Of a DNA stretch of 64,000 nucleotides, positions 49,659 through 61,918 are shown piece by piece. Origin of the DNA: Phascolomyces articulosus (taxonomy: Eukaryota; Mucoromycota; Mucoromycetes; Mucorales; Lichtheimiaceae); contig JAIXMP010000027.1 of assembly GCA_025677815.1 (NCBI GenBank), positions 496,001 to 560,000 on the forward strand. The letters are read 5' to 3'. Position 1 is the stretch's first letter; each line of letters opens with the position of its first letter. Position numbers and translations under genes: made by a program. The notes beneath the pieces are model-generated. The model worked only from the letters and a program-made list of their open reading frames with translations, was not told where the DNA came from and did no database searches.

Positions 49659-52380
49659 ATGACAACCTATAATCCACCCTCAAATCCAACCCATGAATGC
49701 CAAAACTTTCAAGCACCTGAAGGCATTTACCATTTAGCTCACCAAGCATTTTTTCGTTCACTAACACCTAACTTTAGCATTGGTACAACTGCCAGTTTAG
49801 TGTCCATCAAATATAAAGAAACAACCTCCAACTATTTACAACGTTATGAACCTCAACCTGGTGCACGATCGTATCGACGACTATTTGGATCTACATCCTC
49901 CTCAGCCTCTAATGACAATGGCTATTACAACAATAATAATCATATGAATAATGCCAACAGTAATTCTGACGAAGATTCTCGTACACCGTCTTTATCCAGC
50001 AGCTCATCGAGTTACAACAATAATAGCAGTAATAATAACAATACTACTAGTAATAATAATAACAACAACAACAACAATAATAATAATAATAGCAGTAGCA
50101 GTAATAACAAATACCTTCATCCTCATCAACATCAACATGCACATCACCATGGTAGTATTCCAGTACCACCCATGTCACCCTCTATTCCCGAAGGTCATGC
50201 TGTTAATAACATACCCAAACTTGGTTCTTCTTTGGAGGGACCCTCCTTTTTATCCACATCGCCACCTTTACCACCCAATATACTTTCACCCTCACCATCC
50301 ACCAGTACAACAAATAGTAACAGCAATAATATCAATAATAGTAATGGAGGATTTTCATTTTTATCGAGAAATAATTCAGTCAGCTCTAGACGAAAACCTA
50401 GAACGAGTATTACCAAGACAACCTCGAGCTTTGTGAGCAAGATTGTTACCAATGGTCAACTCGCAAAGATATTAGTCGCCAGAACCAGTGAAGATACCAA
50501 TTTATTTTACAATTGTGGAAATAGTTTCGTTTGGATTGATGCATTTGGTCACCCAAAGGTAAAGGATTATAAAAGTGTGGGTTGGATTTTTGGTGTGGGG
50601 AAAATGTAGTGTAACTTAAAATTGTGCTATGGTTACTTTTTGTAACCAAAATTAGGAACCGCTTTCTCGTATTATTTTTGCCAAGGCAAATCCAACTGCC
50701 CACGACGTTAATTTATTAACCAGAGGGTCAGATCATCTGGACATCATTATTGGATTTTCTTCCGGTGATATTGTATGGTTTGATCCACTTTGTAATAAAT
50801 ATGGTCGAATTAATAAAGGTGTAAGTAATAAACTACGAAACTAAGACAGGATGGGTTATGAATGAATGATGCTTAATGTCAGATTTCCTTTTGTTATATG
50901 ACTTTACAGGGCATCATGAATTCATCAGGGATTACCATGATTAAGTGGTTACAAGGTTCAGAATCTTTATTTATGGCCGCTTTTGCTGATGGAACAATGA
51001 TGATATTTGATAAGGATAAAGAAGACGAACCTTTTCATCTATCAGCCACGACTGGATACTCCTCTACAACACCTCCCATGTTGAATCGAAGGAAACACTA
51101 CAGCACTGGTAGTTTACATATTCATCAAAATAACACATCTAATGTCACTGTGGAATCACAACAGAAGATTACGTGAGTCATTGGTTCTTTTAGATCATGT
51201 GCATTGGTATGTGATTGATATTTCAAGAGAATAGAAGAGGCTGATTCTGTTTAAAATAAGATTTAGAGTAACTAAACCATCGCCCAAGGTTGCTATGAAG
51301 TGTAACCCAGTAACACATTGGACACTATCTTCAAAATCTATCACAGGTATTACCTATTATTTAGTTTTATATATCGAACGTAATTGAAAGAACAGAAAAG
51401 GGTTTAACGGAGTATTATATAAAAACATAGCATTTGCATTTTCACCTGATTGTCAACATGTTGCAGTGGTGGGATTGGATGGGTTACTACGAGTGATTAA
51501 TTTTATACATGAAACGTGAGTTTCTTTTTTTTTTTTTTTTTTTTTTTTTGTAAAAACGATAACGCAAAATGAACTCAATTGTTATATATATATACTTTAG
51601 ATTATATGATATTTATCAATCTTATTATGGTGGATTGAGTTGCGTAGCATGGAGTCCGGATGGTCGATATATACTTGTAAATATTTTCCTAAAAGAAAAA
51701 GGGGATATACCATGTGTCTGACTTCTACAATCAACTAACACTTCACTATCTTTTTGTTAGACTGGAGGAGAAGATGATCTGGTTACTATATGGGCTTTTC
51801 GTGAGCAACGAATTATTGCACGATGTCAAGGTCATAGTTCATGGGTAACGGGTGTTGCATTTGATTCATGGCGTTGTGATGAAAAAGTATATCGATTTGC
51901 TAGCGTAGGTGAAGATGCAAAATTAATCTTGTGGGATTTTTCAGTCAACGCGTTACATCGACCCAAATTGGTATGTAAAAAAAAACTCGGTTATCGATTC
52001 ATTTTATTTCTCTGTTTTTTTTTTTTTTTTTTTTTTGGACACAAAATTCGCACTTAATTAAATAATTACAATATTAGAGAACAACAACGGGAGGTAGACA
52101 CCGTGGAAGTTCAGTTTCTTCACAACATAATGGACCACCTACCAATATATTAAGTACAATTAAGGACCAAACACCAACACTGCACCCGATTCAATCAAAG
52201 AATCAAGTTGCATTTTTACAACCTACCATGGTCAAAACGGTACATGCTGATCCATGTATAGGTGTATATTTTCGTGAAGATGTTATTGTTACAACAGATC
52301 GAAAAGGTCGCGTTAATGTTTGGCAACGTCCACCACCTTCTGCTGCTTCTTCACAAGCATCTTCAGGTTTACAGCCATAG
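49659..52380 (+). CDS. CreC/WDR20-like WD40 protein
   Basis: Eight exons (49659-50558, 50656-50820, 50910-51172, 51261-51346, 51431-51515, 51601-51676, 51761-51970, 52078-52380) give 695 residues. The N-terminal 250 residues include [13 protein letters not shown] and long Asn/Ser/His/Pro-rich low-complexity tracts. The propeller follows: [98 protein letters not shown] and [16 protein letters not shown], which is diagnostic of the CreC/WDR20/DMWD family. Members activate a deubiquitinase (CreB/USP12/46); in Aspergillus the pair acts in carbon catabolite repression. The start is chosen at MTTYNPP; an in-frame ATG 31 codons upstream is possible. Confidence 0.88.
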
Positions 52381-52968
52381 TAATATGAATGGATATCATT
52401 CTTAGTAACTAATCAATAGCATTAATCGTAATATATTTATATATTCCCTTCTTTTTCCATTTTTTCACTCAAAATCTTCTCTAGTATTTTTCGCTGTGCG
52501 ACAAAAAGAAATACCCTTAATATCACTTATAATTTTATGACGATGACATCTTTCAAATATATATTTTATAAACTCCATCCTCAATACATATTATTGCATA
52601 TTATTCCTTTATATAGTATGAGATATCAAATTGACAAAGAAATACGTAAATCAATAGTTTGTTCTTTGCTGGCTCTTTTGTGTTTCAAATTATATCTTTT
52701 GCAAGTACAATATGTATTATGCAGAAACAATTTACTTTAAAAAGTCAAGCATTTAATTATTATTAACTAATGGAAAAATAGAGTTTTACAAAAAAAAATG
52801 AAACGGTTCGAGTAAGGAGTAAGAAGAAGTTGGTTTAATATTAATAAAAATAGTAGCTGAGAAAGCAGTTTAATGAGAAAAAAGCGTGTATAAAAAAAAG
52901 ATAGTTTTTACTAGTACTCCTTTATGACAATAAAGAAATATTATAATAAATAGTTAAATGTTTAGTAT
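52381..52968. other. Convergent spacer, nothing recognised
   Basis: AT-rich spacer between two 3' ends. Confidence 0.4.
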
Positions 52969-53672
52969 TTACAACATAATGGCTACACCTGCTACAATAA
53001 CCAAAGCCCAGAGTGTTGTAATAGTCAATTGTTGATGATGCATAGAAGGCGCACTTGCAAAAACACTCTTTTCACCTCCATTGGCACCCGTTGCTGAAGG
53101 ATTACTGGGAGCTGCTGCACTCACAGGACGGATTTCAATTGGAACAGATAAATCCGTATTAGTCGATAAGTCGTTAAACACCACTTGGTAATTTCCTGGT
53201 GTTGCTGTCTTGGGAATGTTATAGTTGATCGAATGTTCATAATAAGTGACATTGCCATTTTGCTTAGCTGAAGCATCTGTCTTGGAAACATCGGCATTTT
53301 GAGCAATGGTCATTGTAGTATTATTTGTACTGGTCGCTCCTGTTGTTGTGCTTGCAGGTGATTTGTGACCAGAAGCTGGCTCTAGAATAATTTGAAGCTT
53401 AAGTGCTAATCATTATACTATTAGTTTTTATTGTAATGCTACATTTAGATATGTATTTGGGCACACACACTATATAGAAAAGAAAATGAACAATGTTTAC
53501 ATGAACTATCGACTTCAGAAAAAAGGATATATGTACAAGGTAAAACTTGTCCTGCAACATATGGGCCGTTACTGACGGGACTCGTTACATTGAAATTTTT
53601 CATTGGAGCAGTCATTTGCGCCATAACACCAACAGCCATCACTGTCATAGTTGTAAGCACCTTGATTATCAT
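52969..53672 (-). CDS. GPI-anchored Ser/Thr-rich cell-wall protein (Kre9/Knh1-like N-domain)
   Basis: Two exons (53672-53501, 53405-52969) give 202 residues. A signal peptide (MIIKVLTTMTVMAVGVMA) is followed by a short beta-sandwich-like domain: NFNVTSPVSNGPYVAGQVLPC, SLKLQIILEP, INYNIPKTATPGNYQVVF. This layout fits the Kre9/Knh1-like N-terminal domain found in fungal GPI proteins. A Ser/Ala/Asn-rich linker and a C-terminal hydrophobic segment (LWALVIVAGVAIML) form a GPI-attachment signal. Several N-x-S/T sites are present. Expected at the outer plasma membrane or wall. The neighbour at 54.3-55.1 kb is another GPI-type protein in the same orientation but unrelated in sequence. Confidence 0.78.
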
Positions 53673-54327
53673 CGTAGTTTCTTTTTTAAAATTATGAAAA
53701 AATGAATAATGAAGAAAAAAGGGAAGAGAAAATAAAAAAAAGATCAATGAAAAAAAAAACAAAACAAAAAGGAGATGAATAAAAAAAGGAAGGAAAAAGG
53801 GGTGGAAGAGGCAATGTTATTATTAACTCATTATTATATAGCCTATAATTATAATGGCTAAACGAGTGGCAGTAAATGTAGATTGATATAAAAATACATT
53901 GTCACTATAATAAAGAGATAGTATATGACTCCTAGCCCTTTCTTTCCTTATCCTTCCCTCCTTTTTTTATATGTGCACTTTCCACTTGTTCAGTAATTAA
54001 CAACTCCTCTTTTTATTGAAGTTCCATATAGGTAGGTAAACCATACAAATAAATAAATTCTGTTTAATATTTAGACTATTCTCGACTCTCAAATTATAAA
54101 TATATGAATTCAAATATCCTCCTTTATATTTTTTTAAAAAATAAAACTTTAATGTTATATTATAGAGATATGTAAATATAATTCCAAGACAATCACGGGT
54201 AATAAAAAAAGGACCAAAACAATATATAACAGTAAAATAGTAATTTACTAATAATATCATTTGTTTGATACGTTCTGGGTGGAAGGGGCCAAGGGATAAA
54301 GGCTACAATAATTCATTTCTTATTACA
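53673..54327. other. Intergenic, nothing recognised
   Basis: AT-rich spacer with a purine-rich tract at 53690-53810, the likely promoter/leader of the wall-protein gene on the minus strand. Confidence 0.4.
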
Positions 54328-55149
54328 TTAAAACATATAATACCAAGTAAAAACCATCGTCAAAGCTGCAGATACAGCTCCACCGACTTGAACCTTGGAA
54401 GCTGCTGATGGAGACACTGGTGATGATGAAGGTGGAGGTAAACTTCCTGATAAAGATGAAGAAACAATGGGTGGAGTTCCAGATGATGATGAAGCAAGTG
54501 GGGGGAGAGCTGAAGCGGATGGAAGACCTAAGTTTTTTTTTAATGATATAGTGTTACTTATTTTGTGTGATGGCATATATAATAAATAGATGTTTGGTTA
54601 GTAAGTAATTTATTTGATCAATTTATTACCTGCAGAAGAAAGATCATTTGAAGCAGACGATTGTTCAGGGATATCGCTCGGCGATGGAACATCAGTAGGA
54701 ATACCCGAGGTATCGCTCACCAAAGTTGACCACCAGTTAATATCAGGAATTGACGTGTTTGGTTCAGGTTGCTCAGTAGCTGCCGGACTGCCAGCACCAT
54801 CAGCTGCTGATGGATCCGAAGTAGGTGTAGCAGCTTCAGCAGCAGGATCGCTTGGATCAGCAGTACCAATATCATTATCATTAGAACCAGATCCTGGCTG
54901 AGATGGATCAGCATTTTGTTGGTCGGGTGTTGTAGTATCAACACCTTGTTCAGGTGTACCTTGAACATCTCCAGTAGCAGTGCCATCGTCAACTGCTACA
55001 TGTGGATGTATATAACATAGATGGATTCTTTAGTATAATATGCATAAAATAAATGGTTTATATGTGTATATTCAGTATTCAAAATAATTACTCTGAGCGT
55101 AAGTAGTAGCAGCTAAGCCAAGAATCAAAAGAGTTGTTTGAATTTTCAT
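54328..55149 (-). CDS. Mucin-like GPI-anchored surface protein
   Basis: Three exons (55149-55092, 54995-54630, 54527-54328) give 207 residues. The signal peptide is MKIQTTLLILGLAATTYAQ. The rest is low complexity, rich in Ser, Pro, Asp, Ala, Thr and Gly, with one ordered-looking island (SIPDINWWSTLVSDTSGIP). The C-terminus (VGGAVSAALTMVFTWYYMF) is a hydrophobic GPI or membrane signal after a Ser/Pro-rich stalk. No catalytic domain is present. It is probably a heavily O-glycosylated wall or surface protein of unknown role. Composition differs from the preceding wall protein, so a recent duplication is unlikely. Confidence 0.7.
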
Positions 55150-55786
55150 GATAAGGATTTTTATAGAAGAGAAAAATTAAAAGTGAAAGTGAAAGAAAGA
55201 CTGGCGTGTAAGGAAAGAGCGTTTGGCCTGGATTTTTTAACCTATTTATAATTGGAAACCATAAACAAAAGTGTACCAACATTTGACGACATATAAAAGT
55301 AAATTGAGTATACACATCAAAATACAATACAAATAGACAATCTGTGGATAAACTGGATACTAAAGAGAGAAAATTCAAATTGATCGCCCTGCCCCCTCCC
55401 CTCTCTCTTTTACAAGTCTCCCTATTATATATAAATATGTGTATATGCAAAAAATAAACATATACTGTAAATTGGGCTGATTTTGTTTTTAGTTTTGTTT
55501 GTTGGGGGATTTAGGATCATGTTATATAGAAAAAGAAGAAGCAAAAACCAATGGGTATTTTGTGATATGTATATGTACGTATGCATATGTGCTTGTTGTT
55601 TGTTATGTATTCGGGTGAGTGGGATAACATATATAGAATAATAGAATAGGATAAAAAGACAAGATATCATATTCAGAATGAGAATGACAATAAAAAAAGG
55701 AATAGATGGATAGTAAATGATTCCAGACTTCAACAACATAAAATCAAGTTTTTTTTTAGTAATCTGAATATAATATTTATAAATCA
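55150..55786. other. Spacer between wall protein and RhoGAP genes
   Basis: AT-rich; frames on both strands are short and low complexity. No gene recognised. Confidence 0.4.
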
Positions 55787-58375
55787 CTATTTTTGTGACC
55801 GAGCAGAAATTTTCCAAGATTCTTGTTCCGTGTTTAATGGCGAGATAGGTGGTGAATTTACTAAAAATGGATTGGTTGCTTCATCTCGTTTTCGTTCAGC
55901 TGCATTCTCTTCTCGTTGCAGTTTTTCCGCAAGATTCTTGTCTTTTTCAACTTGTTGAAACTGATGCCACAATCGTTGTAATTCTTCTTCGCCTAAATCT
56001 GGTGTCCAATTCTCATCGTCATCATCATAATCATCTTCATCGCTGCTATTATTGTGCTGTTCTTCATTAAAACGGCTGGATAAGCTAAGCATAGACGCTT
56101 GATCAATTTCATCCATATCCTGTCGATTAAAATAAGAGTCTGATGAAGAATTCCTTCTCATAATAGAGGGAGTAGTTGGGTCGGTTCTCCATGATCGATT
56201 CATTAAATCACCCCATTCTGCCATAAGTGATTCATCCTTGAAAATAGCTTCTTCTGTAACTCGATCTTGCTCCATCATTTTTTCGGTTGAAATATCTTTA
56301 ACCCCTTCCTGACTTTCCATGGCAGTAGTTTCTACTTCTGCTTCCTTAGAAGTTTGTCCTTCTACCTTGTTGGCTCCTTCCATGATCATCATCCAAAATA
56401 ATCCCAATCCACCAAAAAATATCGAGCCATTGAATAAATTACGGAATGTGAGTGCTTGATAACCCCCATAGCCGATTATCAATGATAATATCACACCAAA
56501 ACTTGCAAGTATTCCTAGTGCCATTGGGTTGCCTAGTGGAATAGTATTTTGTAAGCCAACTTTTACACATTATTAGAGGAAGATCACTCCAAATCCAATC
56601 ATATGGTACACATGATCCCTCCGCCCCTCCTTCTCTTTCACCCCCACCCCTTTCTTCACTCGGATTTTTAAGCACGTTCGCTCTGTTCTCCATGATCTAA
56701 AACCTCACATACACATATCCACAGATTCGCTTACAAAAAAATTGAATTTCCCCTTCTTCTCTTTCCCTTCCTTTATTATTATTTTTTTTTGTGGCGTTTT
56801 CTTTTTGTATTTTCTGTATATTTTTCTGAATATGCTGTTTTACCTTTACAATAATCATTGTACAAATGTCCAACCATATCCAAAACATGGCTCTCGCTTG
56901 TTGTAGTGTGATCCTTACTTGATGAATAAACAGACCGTGGAGACATAACAATAGGAGAATCTGGAGCGCCATCAACAGCGGAAGGAGGGGGCGAAGGCAT
57001 TCGCCGTGGTGTGGAAATATTATCATCGTCGTTAATTTCATAAGTATCCTTGAGATGAAATGGAGCAGGTGTCTTGACATCTGTACCAGAATCTAGTGGA
57101 GGACTGTGAGTATTAGTTTCGCCATGAACACCGCCATACTGATGATGCACAGTTTCCATATCGAGTGGCGGAACCGTCTTTTGCGCTATGAATGTTGCAC
57201 CAACCCAATCAGGTAACACGGGCACTGGTGGCACATCGTCATCATTATGATCCACTTTATTTTTGTTAACCATTTGCATCGTAAATAAAGCTTGGAACTC
57301 AATCAGGAACTCAATCACACGTTGGGATATCTTGTATTGTACTGGTGTATTATGGGAAGGATGGCTCAAAATAGCAGGACAGAACACAGCAGCCAAGTTA
57401 CAAGCATCCATACGATTATCGGCTGAATTCCTTGAAAACAAATTTAACATATCCAATAGGTATAATAAAAGTTGTTGATGAGGTAATGGTAATTTTTCAA
57501 TTAAAGCTTGAAATGCATTGATTCGTTCTTCTATTGAATCGTATGCCTTATCATCTATTTTTTTTTTATAAAGAAATATAGATTTATATTAAATTAAAAT
57601 GAAGGTTGCAGATTATTCGTTTTTTTTGTGTTACTCAAAATGATAATAAAAAGTCAGCCACAAAACAACCAAATATAAATAATCAAAGAATACTTGCTCA
57701 TTACATCACGGAATTGTTGATAGTATTCGTGGGTAATCACTGGATCTGGTAATTGATTCAAATATCGCCTAAGTAATGTAGCTGCGTCATGCACGGTATT
57801 TCCTTCCCACTCTACATTAGCACCGTATGGTGGTTTATTAAATTGTTCTTGAAGAGCTGCAATACGTTTCAAACTACCAGATAATCGAAAGATGCCTTCT
57901 GTTTGTAAAGCTTTATAATAAATGTTAGTAGAAAGTCCATTACCGTACTTTTCCATTGTTTATTATTTATTTTCTTTTACCTCTTTGTTTAAGGAATAGT
58001 CCAGTTTTTGCCACCAACATAGGAATTGCACCAGCTTGACGATATACCGTTCCATCTTCATCTTGATAACTTATTGTTTGACGCGCGTAATGAATAGATT
58101 CGATTAACGGTATACCAAAAACAGCTTTTTTTTAAAGTATATATAAATATATACAACAGTGTTATATTCTTCAGTGTATATTTCTATCACTTATTCAGAA
58201 TGATGATCAGGACGTATTTTTTTATTTTTTTACCTCGAGGTTCCATGAAAGCTGTTTCAGAACGAGGTGTAATTTTTCGAACACCAGCTTTTGGCGTAAC
58301 TTTACGACGTAACCAAGCACTGAAAGATCTTCGTTTACTGATTGTTTTTTGTTGCTCTGTTTGGATTTGTGTCAT
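55787..58375 (-). CDS. RhoGAP-domain protein with probable C-terminal membrane segment
   Basis: Exons 58375-58234, 58124-57981, 57910-57698, 57554-56844 and probably 56532-55787 give 651 residues. The RhoGAP domain spans about residues 50-245: FGIPLIESI, then EGIFRLSGS with arginine finger Arg104, TLLRRYLNQLPDPVI, PLPHQQLLLYLLDMLNLF, MDACNLAAVFCPAIL. It should switch off Rho/Cdc42-type GTPases. A basic N-terminus (KRRSFSAWLRRKV) precedes it; a Pro/Ser/Asp-rich region follows. The third intron starts with GC (A|GCAAGT), the only choice that keeps frame. The last exon adds two hydrophobic helices (MALGILASFGVILSLIIGYGG) and an acidic tail. Alternative: the gene ends at 56779 after reading through the donor, and the last exon is a separate gene starting at 56524. 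The phase match and the acceptor immediately before the second frame favour one gene. Confidence 0.72.
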
Positions 58376-59400
58376 ATTATGTACTAAAGTGAAAATATAA
58401 TAATGTGATTTTGGTGATAAGTGGGTGATATATATGTATATGTTTAAAAAAGTAGACGAAAAGAAGAAGAGGGAAGAAAAAGAGTAACGGACAAAACTAA
58501 ATAAAAAAGTAAGTGCTATGAATTGATCAAAAATTAAACCATGTCAAAAGAATAAAAGAAACTGCGATTGAGTTACACGAAACACATCTTTTTTGGTTTG
58601 GTTCATTTCTTTCTTTTGTAAAATCAGTTCTTGTTTTTAGGATAGTATGCATCATAATAATAATAACAATCACTTGACTATTAAAATGACCTACGCAAAT
58701 AAAATAAAAAGAGGCTTAGTATTATAAAACATCGATGATGCATGCGTATCTCAATTAAATTGCGCTCTTCATTGCTTTAACCATGGTGACAAGTGTGGCG
58801 GTTGCATAATCAGTCATGTAGCAGGTTTCGAAAACATGCTATCACATTCTTTTGCTTTTATTACTATCCACTATTGGAAATAATATATTATTCAAATAAT
58901 CATATAAAACAATAATGTACCAGTCAATCATTACCATCCTTTTATGCCTTTTTTGTATACGAAGCAATCCTCACTTTGTTCTAATTTACGGACATAGAGC
59001 GAATGGTGTACTGTATACGATGATTAACAGAGTAAAAATCGAGATATGAAACCATCATTGTATATTGGATACGAATTATCTTGAGTATTCCCAATTATTG
59101 CGGTGGTATCTGCATACATTTATATTCAAATAAAAGACAACATTGGATCGCTCTGTATACTACGTAATAGCGCATAATTTATTATAACTAGGATAGTAAC
59201 TATTAAAAAATTCTATATAAGGCATTCTAGACATATTACTATTACTATATTAAATGGTTGCTTGCTACTATTGTATGTGAATAGGTGCCTTTACACCAAA
59301 CAACATTAGATCATTAATAATGGAACACGCCATCTTCCCCGATTTTACCAGGTTAGTCCTTTCATTTATTAGTTGAGTTGCTGTTCGACGGTGACCTGAT
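58376..59400. other. Intergenic, nothing recognised
   Basis: AT-rich DNA without gene-like frames on either strand. Confidence 0.45.
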
Positions 59401-59409
59401 CCCTCCTAC

Positions 59410-60690
59410 TGTAGGTGTGTGATGGGACAATATTATTAATTGCTACAAAATCTGGCTTTGGAGATGCAAGTTCGATTTTTTGGTCTTCATATACGGCTGT
59501 TTTCTTTTCCCATGATGTAGACTTCTGTCTGCTCTTTATCTAAAAAAAAATGATTAGATTTTCATTTGACCACCAGAGCCTAATAACACCACATCATATA
59601 CATTATGAAGCACCAATGTCGTATACAATAAACAATCACTATTAAATAGAATTTTGAATAATGAAGCTACATTTTGATGAATATATTTCATATTCCAGTG
59701 TGGTAAACGAAATTTGTTTCTTGAAATATTTAAGGGATCTATATTTCACAAACTCGTAAGTAGCCACCCTTGCCAAATCCAATCTGTATTTATAACGAAA
59801 AAAAAAAACTTACTGCGGATGAAGTAGGTTTGCAATAATAACATCGATTTCATTTTGGTTTTGTGCTAATTCTAGTAATATCGGCACTGTGGATTTCGGT
59901 AAGTCTATCCAATTATTACGGCCAAGAAGCTAAATATATACGTTTAATTATACATATCGTCACCCAGCAGTACTTGTTCAATTACCAGCCTCCAATAACC
60001 AGAGTCTATATGTATATATCTGTACAATTGTACTGCACCACAAATTCGACTCTTTAGTAATTTCTTGATCAACATTTCGCTCGTAGGTGTGGTGACCCTT
60101 CATTCTTTAAAAACTTCCGTGTTGAGTGTTCTAGAATAATAAATAATTTTGTGTATATGCTAGTTAAATAAAACCAAAAAAAAAAAATCAATGTGGTGCC
60201 AAACATTACTGTAATATTTTTCTTACCTCATCATTTGTTTCTTCCTCTTCATATACAATCTCACTGTCACTAATATTATCAGCATTATTACTGGCCAAAT
60301 ACTAATCTGAAAAAAATATACTGATGTTTTCCATACAACATCTTTTATTATCACAGACTTTTGAATATCAATTGGAACAAACAAGAATACTTGGTTTAAT
60401 GCACTAGCGATGTAACTATAAATGTAAATGATTAAAAAAACTCACAGAATAAAAGTTCATTCACCACACTTACAGAAGATGTATGTCCGAAAATGCCTTG
60501 GCTGGGTTCAATTTGAAGACATGAAGTTCGAAGCAAACCAAAAGCAACAGTAACATTTACATAGTCAATGGCCCATGAAAGTAAGTCTTTCAGAAGCTAT
60601 ACCCTCCTTGCCAACTGGTTCTATACCAAACCAAAAATAATAGAAATACGATAAGAAGTCTGGCCAACATAATAATCTAATGTGATATCA
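59410..60690 (-). pseudogene. Decayed multi-exon gene of unknown family
   Basis: Reading the minus strand, several non-AT-biased open tracts with good splice sites follow each other: 60596-60475 (LLKDLLSWAIDYVNVTVAFG then RTSCLQIEPSQGIFGHTSS), 60301-60227 (YLASNNADNISDSEIVYEEEE), 60159-59986 (TLNTEVFKE, stop, RVTTPTSEMLIKKLLKSRIC), 59929-59814 (NNWIDLPKSTVPILLELAQ), about 59738-59560 (FRLPHWNMKYIHQNVASLF; YTTLVLHNVYDVVLLGSGG) and 59539-59410 (STSWEKKTAVYEDQKIEL). The first four join in phase apart from one TGA; the last two need a shift. The stretch upstream of 60596 is in frame with two stops. The product would be mixed alpha/beta and weakly acidic. I do not recognise it. It may be alive with a different splice pattern, but the internal TGA and the phase break suggest decay. 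Confidence 0.4.
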
Positions 60691-61918
60691 AAAGTAGCAT
60701 ATTAGTGTTATTTTTGTTAATGATCTTCACTGTGTTTGTCATGTTCGCTGTAGAGTAATATAATCAAAATTATCAGCTTCTTACGCTATTGTTAAGCAGA
60801 CTAGAAACGAGTGATTATTTATATATGGTTCACTCAAGAGTACCGAGAATATAATACCAAAGTGAAATAAGTACGTACTTTGAACTAAAAAAAACTACAG
60901 GTCAAGGCACACATACAGACTACGTGTACTAATATGGAATTAAAGATTATACATGACTTAGTCTCCTGAATAGAGGGATAATAGGAAAACAATATATCAA
61001 TGATTAATAGTATAAAAATATCAGCGTTGGCATGAGGATGTCATTTTGCATTACTTGCAGTAATCAATCTCTCTTTATTACGTATTTAAGCAATAATAGC
61101 TTTTGAAATTCTTCAGTTTCTGAAATAATATTATAAAAATTTTATTAACCTCTTTCTATCCACTATAGCAGCGCTGTTGTAAAAACTAGTGGTTGGCTAC
61201 ATGTAATCGTAATAGTAATTAATAGCATAATACTTCAAGTACTTTAGTAATTAAGAAAATAATAATGACAGACAGTAATCTGCATATATAATGTAAATTG
61301 TAGTTGCGTAAAAATATAATAGTAATAATAGTAATAATGGAAGGTAAAGAAGGATAAATATTTACATATAGGTCATCACTACTCTTTACAATAACTTCAG
61401 TCCGTATAAACACAAACTGGAATATATAATGAAAAATAACAAATATGTTAATGCCTATTATTACGATGTTATATCGCATTTACTACAGGGGAGGAAGATA
61501 TTGGTATTTAGTAGATAATGATGCAATAAAAACGTTATATATTACAGCTACCATCAATGTTGCTAGGTCCTTTGCTGAAGAGATTGCGATCACTCTTCAA
61601 GAAGCACCTTACCCATGTTATCCTAATACACGTAAGGAAAAAAAATGCCAAAAAAATGCCAAAAAAATGCCAAAATGCCAAAATGCCATTTTTCTGTCAT
61701 TTCAAACACCGTCCCCAAAAAAATGGCATTTTTTTATGAGAAAATGCCATTATTTTTCACATACCCAAAAGCAAGAGTGTTACTACACCTATTATTTGTT
61801 TTTTTTTTATTAATAGTAAAGTGTTCTTTTGAAATAATATACATCGTTCAACTCTCTTTCCTACTTGTTTCTTTTATTTTTATTAAAATCTTAACGCGCA
61901 CCTTATTATCTATTTACT
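60691..61918. other. Intergenic with ATGCC repeat block
   Basis: AT-rich DNA without genes. The repeat block at 61637-61756 is listed separately. The open frames that cross it are produced by the repeats. Confidence 0.45.
61637..61756. repeat. AAAATGCC direct and inverted repeat block
   Basis: Five direct AAATGCC units spaced 11, 11, 8 and 8 bases apart (61645-61687), then an inverted copy (AAATGGCATTTTT at 61721-61733) and one more direct copy at 61741-61750. The inverted copies can pair with the direct ones as a hairpin. Confidence 0.75.

Noticed and set aside
49951..50436. 161-codon plus-strand open frame overlapping the CreC-like gene
   Set aside because: It is the out-of-frame reading of Asn/Ser repeats (poly-Thr/Ile) within exon 1 of the WD40 gene.
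56779..57080. Basic tail GKTAYSEKYTENTKRKR as the end of the RhoGAP protein
   Set aside because: It reads through a GTAAAA donor into intron-like A-rich DNA; kept only as an alternative.
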